A DNA stretch of 64,000 nt from Takashimella koratensis (taxonomy: Eukaryota > Basidiomycota > Tremellomycetes > Trichosporonales > Tetragoniomycetaceae), in contig BCKT01000002.1 of the NCBI GenBank assembly GCA_003116875.1, positions 1,302,001 to 1,366,000 of the forward strand, written 5' to 3'. This document shows, piece after piece, positions 36,569 through 46,949 of this stretch. Below the pieces are notes generated by a model, which was not told the DNA's origin, searched no databases, and saw nothing but the letters and a program-made list of their open reading frames with translations. The number at the start of each line of letters is the position of its first letter. The first letter of the stretch is position 1. The translations under genes were made by a program, and so were the position numbers.

Positions 36569-37325
36569 CTACTGTGCGCATCGTTTTTTCCGACCAGACC
36601 TCTCGTCTGCCTCTCGCTTGCATATCGGAGTATACCCACTGCCCTGGTCATGGGTCGAGGAAGGGGTAGTGGAGGTGGGGGTTGGGGTATCCCCGGGAGA
36701 GGTACCCGGCGGAGTCACGACTACCGTACTGGAAACGATGACAGTGGGTCCTGTAATGGTTGCGACGGTCTTCACCAAAGTGCTGTAAACGATGTTGATC
36801 GGGGTTGAGATCGAAGAACTTTTCGATGTGGGAGAAGCGCTGGTCGAGGACGAGGAAGAACTGAAATCGGGTCAACCGGGTTCGTCAAGACTCACTGAGA
36901 CAAGCTGGGTGGATTGACTCTCACAATTAGGAGGAGACCAGGGTGAATCCGAAGACACCTCCAGAAACGCCGATTGAAGTAGACATTACGCTCGTTGTCG
37001 CCCACGAATTTGTGCAACTTGTAGCGGAAGTAAGCAGTGTTGAGCAAGCTGTGGGAGTGGTTGCGCCTTCGGTGAATGGGAGGCAGCATGATTCGTAGAA
37101 AGCGTTGTATTCACCCAAGCTCAAGCCGCGACACTGGTTGAGGAGCAAGCAATGTACCTGAGGTCAGTCTGTACCCGTGGGATTCAATGATAGGGGACTC
37201 ACGTTGTAGACGTCGTAACGGGACGAGAAGGAGGTGGGAGGTTCCAGGTAAACCATGGTTCGAGGTTTTGCGAGAGACACCTGGATCATCGCCAGAGCGA
37301 TAAACGCGGCACTCAGAGATATCAT
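36569..37325 (-). pseudogene. Array B copy 5 (B5) with a stop codon just before the second donor site
   Basis: Exons 37203-37325, 36925-37133 and 36569-36860 have the family phases. Signal peptide MISLSAAFIALAMIQVSLA, VYLEPPTSFSSRYDVYN, CRGLSLGEYNAFYESCCLPF, ACSTLLTSATSCTNSWATTS, then the SGTLSC block is replaced by GVSGGVFGFTLVSS and a TAA at 36927-36929, two bases before GTGAGA. Exon 3 is open (VTPPGTSPGDTPTPTST...ICKREADERSGRKKRC). If the stop is real, the product is about 109 aa and lacks the C-terminal cysteines. It is the most divergent copy in exon 2. Confidence 0.7.
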
Positions 37326-37684
37326 GATGACGATTGATTTGGAGAAGAATGAGCTTTACGCAAGATGTCAATAAGCTGAAAAGTCATCATTGTATGCATG
37401 GACGTGAGGTAGGTCAGGCTACAATCTTGAAACAGGAGGTTTAAACGCCCCCTTGAAGCAAATTCAGCAAAGATCTTCATCCCAGAATAATCAAAGGACG
37501 GCGAAGTCAGGGATTGGAGTTTGACAAACTGGGTCGCAGGGGAAGGAGTGTCATGTCAAGACGAAGGAGGGATAAAGCTTCATGCAAAAGATGCCTGCCG
37601 TTCCTCCTGATTACCAAAATGACAAAGCTGCTTTTCACGGTATTGTACAGTACGATTATGGAGTGCCCGTTGGCCAAACAGACA
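37326..37684. other. Spacer between B5 and B6
   Basis: About 360 bp with the B5 promoter. No gene is recognised. Confidence 0.4.
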
Positions 37685-38349
37685 TTAACACCCATCCCAC
37701 CATCTCTTCTCTCCTGAGCCTCGCTCACAAACAGCATAGTAGCCTTTTGAGGAGCTAGAAGAGCTAGACGTCACAGCAGTGGTGGTGGGTGGGGCCGGTG
37801 GTGGAGTGACCACAGGAGTAGGGGAAGTCGGGGAGATAGGGACGATTATTATACTGGTGGATGAAGATGAGGATGTCGGTGTTGTCGATGTTGTATGGAC
37901 AGTGCTTGGGCTATTGTGATTCAGCAATGAACCTTACTCAGAGCGCTGGCATAATTCAAGTCCGGGCGGATAGGCTCACCTTGTGACCGGGGTAGTCTGG
38001 GAGCAATATAACGTCCCAGAGACTGTTGAAAGTGGACTGGTTGTTATCCACTGAGTGCTACATGTGCATGTATTCGATAGCAGCGTTGTACATTGCTGCG
38101 GGACCGTGGCGCCCGAGGTGAACGGGAGACAACAAGCTCCGTACAATGGGTCGAACTGGCCAGCATATCGACACTGTGCGAAGAGGTGTGAGCGTTAGGC
38201 CGAGGGAAACCGCCGTCCTGAGCAGAGACTTACACCGTACGCATCGTAGCGGGAGCTAAATGACGCTGGGTTTTCGAGAACGATGATAGATTTGGGCGAG
38301 GCGTAAACGAACACGGAGAGCGAAGTTAATACCAAAAGAAGGGAATCAT
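37685..38349 (-). pseudogene. Array B copy 6 (B6), start codon out of frame
   Basis: Exon 2 (37980-38173) and exon 3 (37685-37910) are intact: CRYAGQFDPLYGACCLPFTS, QQCTTLLSNTCTCSTQWITT, SGTLYCSQTT, a Ser/Thr/Pro linker and YYAVCERGSGEKRWWDGC. Exon 1 (38234-38349) reads LLLVLTSLSVFVYA and IVLENPASFSSRYDAYG, but the only nearby ATG (38347-38349) is in another frame and reaches TAA after seven codons. An upstream in-frame TGA blocks extension. A one-base indel near the start would explain this. An unseen upstream exon is the alternative. Confidence 0.62.
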
Positions 38350-38856
38350 GTCAGTCGGATGCAGTCACTCGGATGACAATGCAATGTGTGGAGTTGACTT
38401 GGGCAAGTTAGACAGGCGGTTGGAGGGGACGGAACCTCCTGTTACCCTTTCTCACGAAGGGGTACGAGAGCGATCCTGAAAGTGAAAGGAGCAACGTGAA
38501 TTTGTCAGTGTCAGATGGCGAAAGGAGGTGCACGGAGCTGTAACAAGAACCTGTTCTTTCTCCTGACAAACGGAGAGCATAGGGACTGCTACGCGTTATC
38601 ATACCCACTTGTTTGAATGGACGTAAACGCGTCTACCACCCGAATGACCATCTTGATCCTTGTCATAGCACCGTTATCTCGTTACCGTGATAGTGAGCTA
38701 CGCTAAGATATGAGGCGAAGAGCATATATATATGTACATCACGACCTCGTGAACTGATAGATGCTTCTTCGTCGTCGAATGAATCTCTTGTCATTCCAAT
38801 ATCGTTAAGTAGCCTCCGAGGGCAGCCGCTACTATACCGCTACCACAATCCTCTCC
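38350..38856. other. Spacer between B6 and B7
   Basis: About 500 bp. A plus-strand GTGAAAGGAG and a short AT-rich TATATATATG near 38726 are visible. No gene is recognised. Confidence 0.4.
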
Positions 38857-39522
38857 TTAACAGTCGTACCGCTTCCCTTTCTCGCTGGGTTGTTTTCTAC
38901 AGATTACTGGATACTCCCTGTGATGACTGGTGGCTTCCGCCGTTGTGGTTGGTGGCGGAGTTGTCATTGAAGCTGGGGTCGAAGTGGTTAATGCGATGTT
39001 GGCGCCGGCAGTGCCTTCTGCTGTATGGGACGTGATGACGGGAGTGACTGTGACTTGGGTAGTCGTTGTTACGGGTGAGCTAGAGGCGATGAAAGCATCA
39101 ACATTGATGCATCTTTGGACCGGAGACATCCGCACACCAACCTGTTGAGTATAGCTGTCTGAGAGCGCGAAAGCGTCCCAGAAAGGGTTGTTAAGGGCTC
39201 GTAGTCACCCATTGGGTATTACAAGTGCATGTATCGGCAACCAGCGTGGTACATGCCTCTGGAAAGGTGGCTCCTGACGTGAAAGGTAGGCAGCATGAGG
39301 GATACAAGGAATTGAAGGGACCTGCGAATCGGCACTGTGCAGTAGCCAAGATGAGTGGTGGCGTTGACAAGGCGAGTCCGAGAGTCCTGAACTGCTGATG
39401 CTTACATTATAGGCGGCGTAACGAGAGCTGAACGCGATTGGATCTTCCATTATTATTGTGGTTGTAGCAGAAACGCCTAGAGTGACCAACGAAAGTAATA
39501 GCAAGAACGAACAGCTCGCCAT
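38857..39522 (-). pseudogene. Array B copy 7 (B7) with a one-base deletion in exon 2
   Basis: Exons 39406-39522, 39142-39334 and 38857-39079. Signal peptide MASCSFLLLLSLVTLGVSA, IIMEDPIAFSSRYAAYN, CRFAGPFNSLYPSCCLPFTS, DTCTCNTQWVTTSP, then TAA. Exon 2 is 193 nt where B4, B6, B8 and B11 have 194, and adding one base after AGCCCT restores LTTLSGTLSRSQTA. The seventh family Cys is Arg in that restored frame. Exon 3 is open and ends ICRKQPSEKGKRYDC. A single indel in otherwise well-kept coding sequence points to a recent loss or a sequencing error. Confidence 0.8.
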
Positions 39523-40024
39523 GGTGCGTTTTTTGTAGCAATTGTAAGTTGAGGTGTACAACATGCTCTTTTGCACATTTGAAGTAGATCTACACATCGC
39601 TAAATGAAACACTCTGTGAGAGTGGTGATCCCTTGATCAGTGCATCTCGTTACACGATCACTGCCGAACTGGAGATTCAGTCGGGATACAAAGGAGGGTT
39701 GTCAGAGGAGCTGCTCAAGTCCTTTTCTCGACCGGGGTGTTCCACGGGAAAACAAGATCAAAGGTACTGTATTACAGGAGATCGATCCTCGGGCATAAGT
39801 CGATTGCCGAAAGGATGTACACAGAGCTCCTATTGGCAGCACAAGCACTTGGACACCATCAGCGGTCTACGGGCTGAGAAAAGTCTTAGCTTTACGTGAC
39901 GAGGAGGCTTTCTGCAGAGCTCTCTGAAATGTATGTCTACCAAACGCTCTAATCATAGTCATACTGTATCATTAGACTGTCGAAGTATGTACTTCACACT
40001 AACTACCTGAACGATTGGAGGGTC
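39523..40024. other. Spacer between B7 and B8
   Basis: About 500 bp with the B7 promoter; CGAAAGGATG occurs near 39808. No gene is recognised. Confidence 0.4.
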
Positions 40025-40697
40025 CTAGCATTTGTCGTACCGCTTCCCTTTCTCATCAAATTCTCGTTGACATACCGGCACGATCCTGCGATAATCACTT
40101 GAGGAGGAAGAGGCTGCAGGGGGTGGAGTGGTAGCTGGGACTTGTGTGGACGTGATTTGGCCGATATTTTCAGCGGGACTGCCTGCGACTGTGAGGACGA
40201 TGTAAGGTTGCGCCGTAGGAGTAGATGCGACATATGAAGCCGTGATAGTAGGCAAGCTACTCGGCGGTCAGCGACTGACTCATATCAAGTAATGACGTGA
40301 GAGGTCGGGGGGTACTAACCTTGTAGCTTGGAGAGTTCGCGGGCAGGACAGCTCCCCCGAGATCAGACTTGATGGGTCGGTGGTCACCCACTGAGAAGTG
40401 CAGGCGCAGGTATCGGCAACCAGGCTGGTACATTGCTGTGGGACCATGGCTCCGGAGGTAAATGGCAGACAGCATGTAGGGTAGAGTAAATTAGAGGGAC
40501 CTGCGGGTTGACACTGATGTTGGAGACGACGTCAGCTCACGCACCACCGACTGGGTTCCTTGGGGGAAAGAGAAAGTACTCACGTTGTAAGCAGCGTACC
40601 GAGAGGTGAAGGATTCGGGATCTTCCAGAACGATAGTAGACGTGGCGAAAGCGGGGAGAGTCCCCATTGACACTAACACCAGGTGAATGAAGCCCAT
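40025..40697 (-). CDS. Array B copy 8 (B8): predicted Cys-rich secreted protein
   Basis: Three exons (40584-40697, 40320-40513, 40025-40256) encode 179 aa. Signal peptide MGFIHLVLVSMGTLPAFA, IVLEDPESFTSRYAAYN, CQPAGPSNLLYPTCCLPFTS, QQCTSLVADTCACTSQWVTT, SGELSCPRT, a Thr/Pro/Ser linker and PVCQREFDEKGKRYDKC. All nine cysteines are present. It is a good reference copy for the three-exon type. The second intron starts GTTAGT. Function unknown. Confidence 0.88.
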
Positions 40698-41203
40698 CGT
40701 CTTGTACGGAGGCGAGGTCAGGAGTTGTCGAGATGAAGACTACGGCGCCGATCCTCTCTCTGCCTGCTTTCATGACTAAATAGACTGCATATCGCTCACT
40801 ACACAGCATGGTAGGGATCCCTTGGTGCAGACCGTCTCAGGTAATCCTGAAACTGATACCACAGTAGGGTTGATGAGAGGAATGCACAAAGCCTATAGAG
40901 TTCCCTTGTGGGTGAGGGATGTTTGATGGGGATATCAGATGAAAGGGAATACGGAGTACGGTTTGATCATGTGTGAATAATGAAAGGATGAGGACATGGC
41001 TTATCAGATCTCCTCGACCTTTGATAGACAATGTACCACGACATAGTTAAAATACCTCTCTCGTACTGTATGGCGGTCTCAGCAATCGAACCCCTCGCTC
41101 GCGGCTACCGACAGCTACGTTTTAGTCTCTTGTAGGCCCCAAAAATTACCCAGCCTCGCGTTCGCATAACGACCTTTAAGTCCGGGGTGGTAAGCTTGTT
41201 GGG
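40698..41203. other. Spacer between B8 and B9
   Basis: About 500 bp. TGAAAGGATGA occurs at 40982-40992, as in array A spacers. No gene is recognised. Confidence 0.4.
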
Positions 41204-41679
41204 TTAAGATTTACCAGTCGGCGACACCCAGACCACAGTGGTAACAGTGACAACTGGTATGACGGTATGGATCGAGGTGTGAAACGAGGTGACGACAGCA
41301 GGGGTGACCGACGGACATGAAAGCGTTCCGGAGACGGTGCTTGTAGGGCTTGTAATGACCCATTGAGTGCTACAGGCACAGGTATCGGCGACCAGCGTGG
41401 CGCACACAGGTGGGACGGTGGCCCCAGAGGCGAAGGGAAGACAACACGTAGGATACAAAGAGTTGAAGGGACCCGCGAACCGACACTACGAGACAGGGTG
41501 AGCCATTTGCTTTCTGATAACAACGATAACGAAAGTACAGACTGCTCAGTACTCACATTATACGCAGCGTATCGAGAGCTGAACGCATCCGGATTTTCCA
41601 AAATAGCGGTTGTCGTAGTAGAGGCAGACGCACCAAGGATTGCCAGCGATGCCATGATCAGGTACCAGAGAGTGCGCAT
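41204..41679 (-). CDS. Array B copy 9 (B9): two-exon, shortened Cys-rich secreted protein
   Basis: Two exons (41557-41679, 41204-41485) encode 134 aa. Signal peptide MRTLWYLIMASLAILGASA, ILENPDAFSSRYAAYN, CRFAGPFNSLYPTCCLPFAS, DTCACSTQWVITSP, SGTLSCPSVTP, then TVTTVVWVSPTGKS and stop. The exon 2 reading runs straight through where three-exon copies splice. It matches B10 up to WVSP but ends four residues later, so it lacks the C-terminal cysteine pair. It may be a functional short form or a copy truncated by a new stop codon. Confidence 0.75.
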
Positions 41680-42103
41680 GACTCTCGTAAGTATCAGGTT
41701 GAGTGCGAGACATGGATCAGTCCGACTGACGGGTACATTAACACTGAATGCTGTGATGGCGACCAAGGACGTTACACCGCATGGTGAAACGCAATGCCGG
41801 GTGGACCTCCATTGACATACGCAGAAATTCACACGCCAGCCTTGAGACTGGTGTCGCACGTGAGAGTTCAAAGTGGAATGTTAAGAACGGGTGGAGCTCC
41901 TTTCTGTAAGAGGGATGATTCACGGGATATGAAGGCGAAAGGAATGACGAAAGAGCTGGGTCTGACAATGTGTCACCTATCGAAAGGATGAGTACTGCAT
42001 CACACGTTCTCTTAACTAGTCGGGTGCTAACAAGAATCGGCGCAGCCCACGGGCCTGTTAGTATTGCCACCAACACCAGCTTAGAAATACCTGATAACGG
42101 CAA
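41680..42103. other. Spacer between B9 and B10
   Basis: About 420 bp with GAAAGGATGAG at 41982-41992. No gene is recognised. Confidence 0.4.
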
Positions 42104-42704
42104 CTACATCTCACACCGCTTTTCTGGATCAGAAGCATCACCATCTTCACGCCTGCACACGGGGTTATAGTCGGGCTCCCTGTGGTAAGTCGAGGTAGGG
42201 GTCGGCGTAGGGCTTGGGGACACCCAGACCACAGTCGTGATGGTGACATCCGGTAATACAACGGTGTGAGTCGAAGTGAACACGTTATTTGATGTGCTGG
42301 TGTGCAACGTCGTCGATGTGAGGAGGGTTGAGGTGGAAGAGAGGAGAGAACACGAGAGCGTTCCCGACATGATACTGGAGGGGCTTGTGGTGATCCATTG
42401 AGTACTGCAGGTACAGGTATTGGCAGCCAGTGTTGTGCATACTTGTGGAACGGTAGCGCCAGACGTGAAGGGCAAACAGCAAGAGGGATACAATGAGTTG
42501 AAGGGACCTGCGGATCGACACTATAGAAAACGGAGTGATTTCGATTAGTCTCATGATGTTGAGTAACAAGGCTGAACTCGTGCTTACGTTGTAGGCAGCG
42601 TACCGTGAGCTGAAGGCTTCTGGGGATTCCAAGCCGATAGTAGTCGAGGCAGAGGCGCCAGTGACGACGACCCAGACCAAGAGCAAGAATCGCAGAGCAG
42701 TCAT
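42104..42704 (-). CDS. Array B copy 10 (B10): two-exon Cys-rich secreted protein
   Basis: Two exons (42588-42704, 42104-42520) encode 177 aa. Signal peptide MTALRFLLLVWVVVTGASA, GLESPEAFSSRYAAYN, CRSAGPFNSLYPSCCLPFTS, TTLAANTCTCSTQWITTSP, MSGTLSC, Ser/Thr/Leu-rich stretch, TTVVWVSPSPTPTPTSTYH and NPVCRREDGDASDPEKRC. It has all nine cysteines in one long second exon, so it shows the family without the second intron. Function unknown. Confidence 0.86.
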
Positions 42705-43081
42705 CGTGCGTTGTGTGTCGATTCAAGAGTTGAATCCTCATCACTCATTCGGGATACATTGGTCCTACCATCGCAAGCAATGGGTACTTGCCAAGAGCTC
42801 CCTGGCTTTCGGCCCCCGATTGGCGTCTGTAACACGTCTCAAGACTAGGAAAAGTAAGAGCCCTTTCATGACAAGGGATGTTACACGGGATGGCGAGATG
42901 AAAGGGATGCCTCCGCAGCGATCTCTCGCCATGTGTTATATCCCGAAAAGAGGCCAATCGGGGATCGCGCACACCCGATCTGAAGAAGTCATGTTGACGA
43001 GATGGATGAAATCTTATCATCACCTCAAATTTTCCCGCTGCCTGCCGAGCTGAAACCAAACACCACCTTCATTTTCACTCT
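42705..43081. other. Spacer between B10 and B11
   Basis: About 380 bp with the B10 promoter. No gene is recognised. Confidence 0.4.
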
Positions 43082-43781
43082 TCATGCACACATATCTAAC
43101 CGTCTGCCAGGATCGTCAAACTCTCGTCTACATCCGTTCTTGTAGCGTTTTGCTGTCGTCGTGGAGCCCGACAAAGAGGTCATCGTATCTGGAAGGGTTG
43201 CAGTCGGCGAAGCGGACACTGTAGACTCTACCACATCTCCCATTGGAGTGCTCGCCGCTGAAAAGTAGGCAGAGGTGTTTGCTGGAATGACGGCGGACGT
43301 AGTACCGGGTGCAGTGCTGGTAGTTGTGGGAGATGCGTGTGAACCGCTGTCGGGCATGACAGTCAGTGAGTGGTGATATAGGCTGGTACATGTGTTGGAT
43401 TCCACAGGACTAACCCAGTCGCGAAGAACACTCCGGGACAGGATAGAGTTCCTGACATTGTTGTGAGCGGGCTGGTGGTCACCCACTGCGTATCACAGGT
43501 GCAGGTGTCTGTGATCAACGAGGAACATTGTGTTGGGTCGGTGGCGCCAGAGGTGAGCGGGAGACAGCAAGGAGGGTAGAGGGCGTTGAAGGGACTAGCG
43601 GACCGACACTGTGTATGAAGAGGTTGACAGGTGAGCAGCAGTTATCAATGAAAGCGGAGGAGCTTACATTGTACGCCGCGTATCGGGAGCTGAATGCCTG
43701 GGGATCTTCAAGTCTGACGGTCGAGGCGGCGACTGTACCAAGGACAACCTGAGAGACTAGGATCAAATATCGTATGATCAT
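43082..43781 (-). CDS. Array B copy 11 (B11): predicted Cys-rich secreted protein
   Basis: Three exons (43668-43781, 43415-43608, 43082-43346) encode 190 aa, the longest copy. Signal peptide MIIRYLILVSQVVLGTVAA, VRLEDPQAFSSRYAAYN, CRSASPFNALYPPCCLPLTS, TDTCTCDTQWVTTSP, MSGTLSCPGVF, a Thr/Ser/Ala-rich linker and NGCRREFDDPGRRLDMCA. All nine cysteines are present. It is the first copy in transcription order and the right edge of the array. Function unknown. Confidence 0.88.
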
Positions 43782-44871
43782 TGGTGTTAAACACCGGCTC
43801 CATATGTAGAACGAGCCTAGGGGAGAAAGAGGGAGGGGGAGCTGGCACGCGGCTGTCTATATCATCGATTAGGAGGCCCATATACGCTCAGCCCGGTCGT
43901 TGATTCACTCATCTAGGCAACGTCTCACGCGTGAGAAAGAATGATGACACATCAAGTTCTTGGGACGGATGAAGGACACGGAGCAGTGCTTGACCCCCTC
44001 CAGGAGGCTGGTGTAAGGAGCTAAGATGAAAGGAACAACAATATTGAAGGCGTTGATCGGCCGAGCGACGGAGGTTGAACCATCCGTCACTCGTCAGACA
44101 GCTAGTAGCACGTGTACAGATGACGAGTGAACGCCCCGGCAGAACCGGGGAGAGGTTGACTGAGCCTGGCTGTTCGCCCGAACCTTGAAAGCTTGGGTAA
44201 GAGTAGAACAAGCTTACAGGGTTTTACTGGTTGATCGAGCTTGATCTGAGCAACTCTTCGCCCACTCGCCTCACCTACATCTAGAGAGCAGTTTGCTCCC
44301 GACGCTGTCTCTCTCGCTTGGCCCTCTACGACTGCGGCGAGATTGATTGCTGTGGCTGCTTGCGCCGTTCTTTCCCTTTCGATGCTTGAGACTGACGGAC
44401 GCATGACGCCAGCTGGGATCCAAGCAGTCAAGCCAGGACGAGGTGACGCTGACTTGTGTGCATGTGCCTTCGGGTGATCTGGCCCTGGTGCCTGGAGCCA
44501 AGGAAACGGAGGGAGGGAAGGAAGCAAAATTGGCAAAGGACGGGGGAAAGGATGCAGGGCGTGGAGGGCGGAAAGGATGGGTAGCCAGGGTGATTGACAT
44601 CGGGTCAAGCCATGTGCGTCATCGTATCGTCCACAGACAGTCATCAAACCGTCCAGGCCTAGATTTTGAATCGACACGTTCATCGTTATCGTCCCGTCCA
44701 CCACTGACGTCCAGCCCGGGTAGATTCCGTACAAAAGGCGGATAGTCTTCCTTTCATTCTCACGTCTTCCATACACCCCCAGCTGTCAGATTTCCACGTT
44801 TCTCGTTTCTTTTTCTCCACCTCTTTCCTCAGAGACTAGATACCTAGACGCTACAGCCGTCCCTACGAATC
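43782..44871. other. Interval between array B and the amylase gene
   Basis: About 1.1 kb shared by two divergent promoters (B11 on minus, amylase on plus). Open frames here are short, shadowed by others and without recognisable features. A pyrimidine-rich leader (TTTCTTTTTCTCCACCTC) precedes the amylase start. Confidence 0.45.
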
Positions 44872-46949
44872 ATGGCGCACCACGCAAACGAATCTCACAG
44901 GGGCCGACCCGGTGAGTCCAGCAGCTCTTGGCGAGGCCAGTGTGCAGTAAACCGAGAGACTACGCTGACATCGTCTCCCTAGGCAACTTTACCATGATGC
45001 AGTACTTTGAGTATGTCCGCGACAGCTTGAGTCGTACCCGGGAAAGAAGGCAGCTGATGGCTTCAGGTGGTACATCCCTGGTGACGGCAAGCACTGGAAA
45101 AAGTACGAGGAGGAGTCTGACCGCTTGGCGTCGATGGGTATTACCGCTTGCTGGGTTCCTCCCCCTACCAAGGCCTCGAACCCGTGAGTTGAAGCTCTCT
45201 GCAATACAAAGTAGGGCTGACGAACATCTAGCGAGGGCACTGGCTACGACATGTAAGTCTCCAGCGGGATCTGCGAATAGGTATCGCTTCTGGCAGTGGC
45301 ATCGAGCTAGCGCTGACCTCCACCCAGCTACGACCTCTACGACCTTGGCGAGTTTGACCAGAAGGGCGCCGTCCGCACCAAGTGGGGCACGAAGGAGGAG
45401 CTTCTCTCCGCGATCAACACCGCCGCCGACAAGGGGATCATCACCTACATTGACGCCGTGCTGAACCACAAGGCTGGCGCCGACGAGAAGGAAGAGTTCC
45501 TCGCGACCATGGTGGATGAGAATGACCGAACCAAGACGGTTGGCGAGATGCACAACATCGAGGGATGGACAAAGTTCACTTTCCCGGGCCGAGGCGACAA
45601 GTACTCCAAGCTCAAATGGGTGAGTGAGGAGGTTATGTATGACTGTGCTCCCTTCCCTTCCCTAGACCATGCCCCTCTCTCACCTCTGGTCATCTCTTGA
45701 GAGTGAGCCGCTGACATGGAGCAGAACTTCAACCACTTTACCGGTGTCGACTGGGATGCCAAGACGGAGACGAACGCGATCTTCAAGATCCAAGGTGACG
45801 GCAAGACGTGGGCCAAGGATGTTGACGGGGAGAACAAGAACTACGACTACCTTATGTTCTCCGACATTGACCACTCTCACCCTGAGGTCGAGGCGGACAT
45901 GAATGCATGGGGAGAGTGGATTCTCAAGGAGACTGGCGCGTACGGGTTCCGCTTTGACGCCGTCAAACACATCTCGCAGTCGTTTATCGCCCAATTCGTC
46001 AAGCACATCCGTGAACACGAAGGCGCGAAGAGCAAGGCGTTCTGTGTTGGCGAGTTCTGGAAGGATTCAGTGGACAGTTTGTGCGCGTACATCGATGGTT
46101 TGGGTACCCAGTTCAGCTGCTTCGATTCGTGTCTTCAAGCCAAGTTCAAGGAGGCCGGCGAGGCCAAGGAGAACTTTGATCTCCGAACTATCTTTGACAA
46201 TACCCTCGTCCAGCGTAAACCCATCGACGCGGTGACTCTGGTCGACAACCACGATACCCAGGTGGGCCAGTCGCTCGAGCGTTGGGTCTCGTCTGGGTTC
46301 AAACCCCTCGCGTACGCTCTCATCCTCATGCGCGTCGACGGGTACCCGTGTGTCTTCTACGGTGACCTCTACGGCTGTGGTGGTGAGAACCCGCAGGAGC
46401 CGGTCAGCCAGCTCGAGGACATTGTCCGTGCCCGCAAGCTCTTTGCGTGAGTCATGATTGCCCGCTCGCTTTACCTCCAACTATCTTAGCGATTGCTAAC
46501 AACCTCCATAGGTACGGCGAGCTCGTTGACTACTGGGACCACCGTGAGTAAACCCAAGCGTTCTCCGTTGGACCAACCCAGTCGGAACCCAACTGACAAC
46601 CACCAGCCAACTGCGTCGCGTGGGTGCGCAAGGGAGACGAGGAGCACGACGGGTGCGTTACCGTCATCTGCAACGGGACCGCCGACGGTGAGAAGAAGTG
46701 CGAGGTTGGCAAAGAGCACGCTGGCGAGAAGTGGACCGACGTCATGGGCTGGCACCAGGACGAAGTGACGATTGACGAGGGTGAGTCAGGTTTTCATTAG
46801 TGGTTCAGTTAGCTGCTGGCGACGTGGCATGGGTATACACTGACACAATCATGCAAATAGACGGATGGGGAGTGTTCAAGTCGCCGCCTGAGAGTATCTC
46901 GATCTGGACCAAGACCGACGCCAGGGGTCGAGACGAGTACAAGAAGTGA
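44872..46949 (+). CDS. Intracellular alpha-amylase (GH13, bacterial-like subfamily)
   Basis: Hydrolyses alpha-1,4-glucan. Nine exons (44872-44911, 44983-45010, 45067-45183, 45232-45252, 45328-45619, 45725-46446, 46512-46543, 46607-46780, 46861-46949) give 504 aa. The start MAHHANESHRGRPG has no signal peptide, so the enzyme should stay in the cell. Seen: NFTMMQYFEWYIPGDGKHWK, ITACWVPPPTKA, YIDAVLNHKAGAD, GFRFDAVKHI with the nucleophile Asp, FCVGEFW with the acid/base Glu, and TLVDNHDT with the third catalytic Asp. The short domain C follows. This is the GH13_5-type architecture known for intracellular fungal amylases linked to glycogen or alpha-glucan metabolism; the exact substrate is inferred. 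Confidence 0.93.

Larger units (their letters stand above)
32474..43781 (-). repeat. Tandem gene array B: eleven copies of a cysteine-rich secreted-protein family
   Basis: Eleven head-to-tail minus-strand copies (B1-B11, left to right) in 11.3 kb, spaced 0.3-0.5 kb. Shared plan: exon 1 has a signal peptide and a motif like LExPxxFSSRYAAYN ending in a phase 0 intron. Exon 2 begins CR and runs GPFNxLYPxCCLPxxSG, then C, then CxC, QWVTTSP, SGTLSC, usually 194 nt ending in phase 2. Exon 3 is a Ser/Thr/Pro-rich stretch ending in a C-x(9-12)-(K/R)-x-C pair. B9 and B10 lack the second intron. Intact three-exon copies have nine conserved mature cysteines. The family is not related in sequence to array A and I do not recognise it. 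Confidence 0.9.

Noticed and set aside
32474..43781. Family B as hydrophobins or CFEM proteins
   Set aside because: The cysteine order is C, CC, C, CxC, C, C, C. Class I/II hydrophobins need eight cysteines as C-CC-C-C-CC-C, and CFEM has a different spacing with a conserved Asp, so neither fits.
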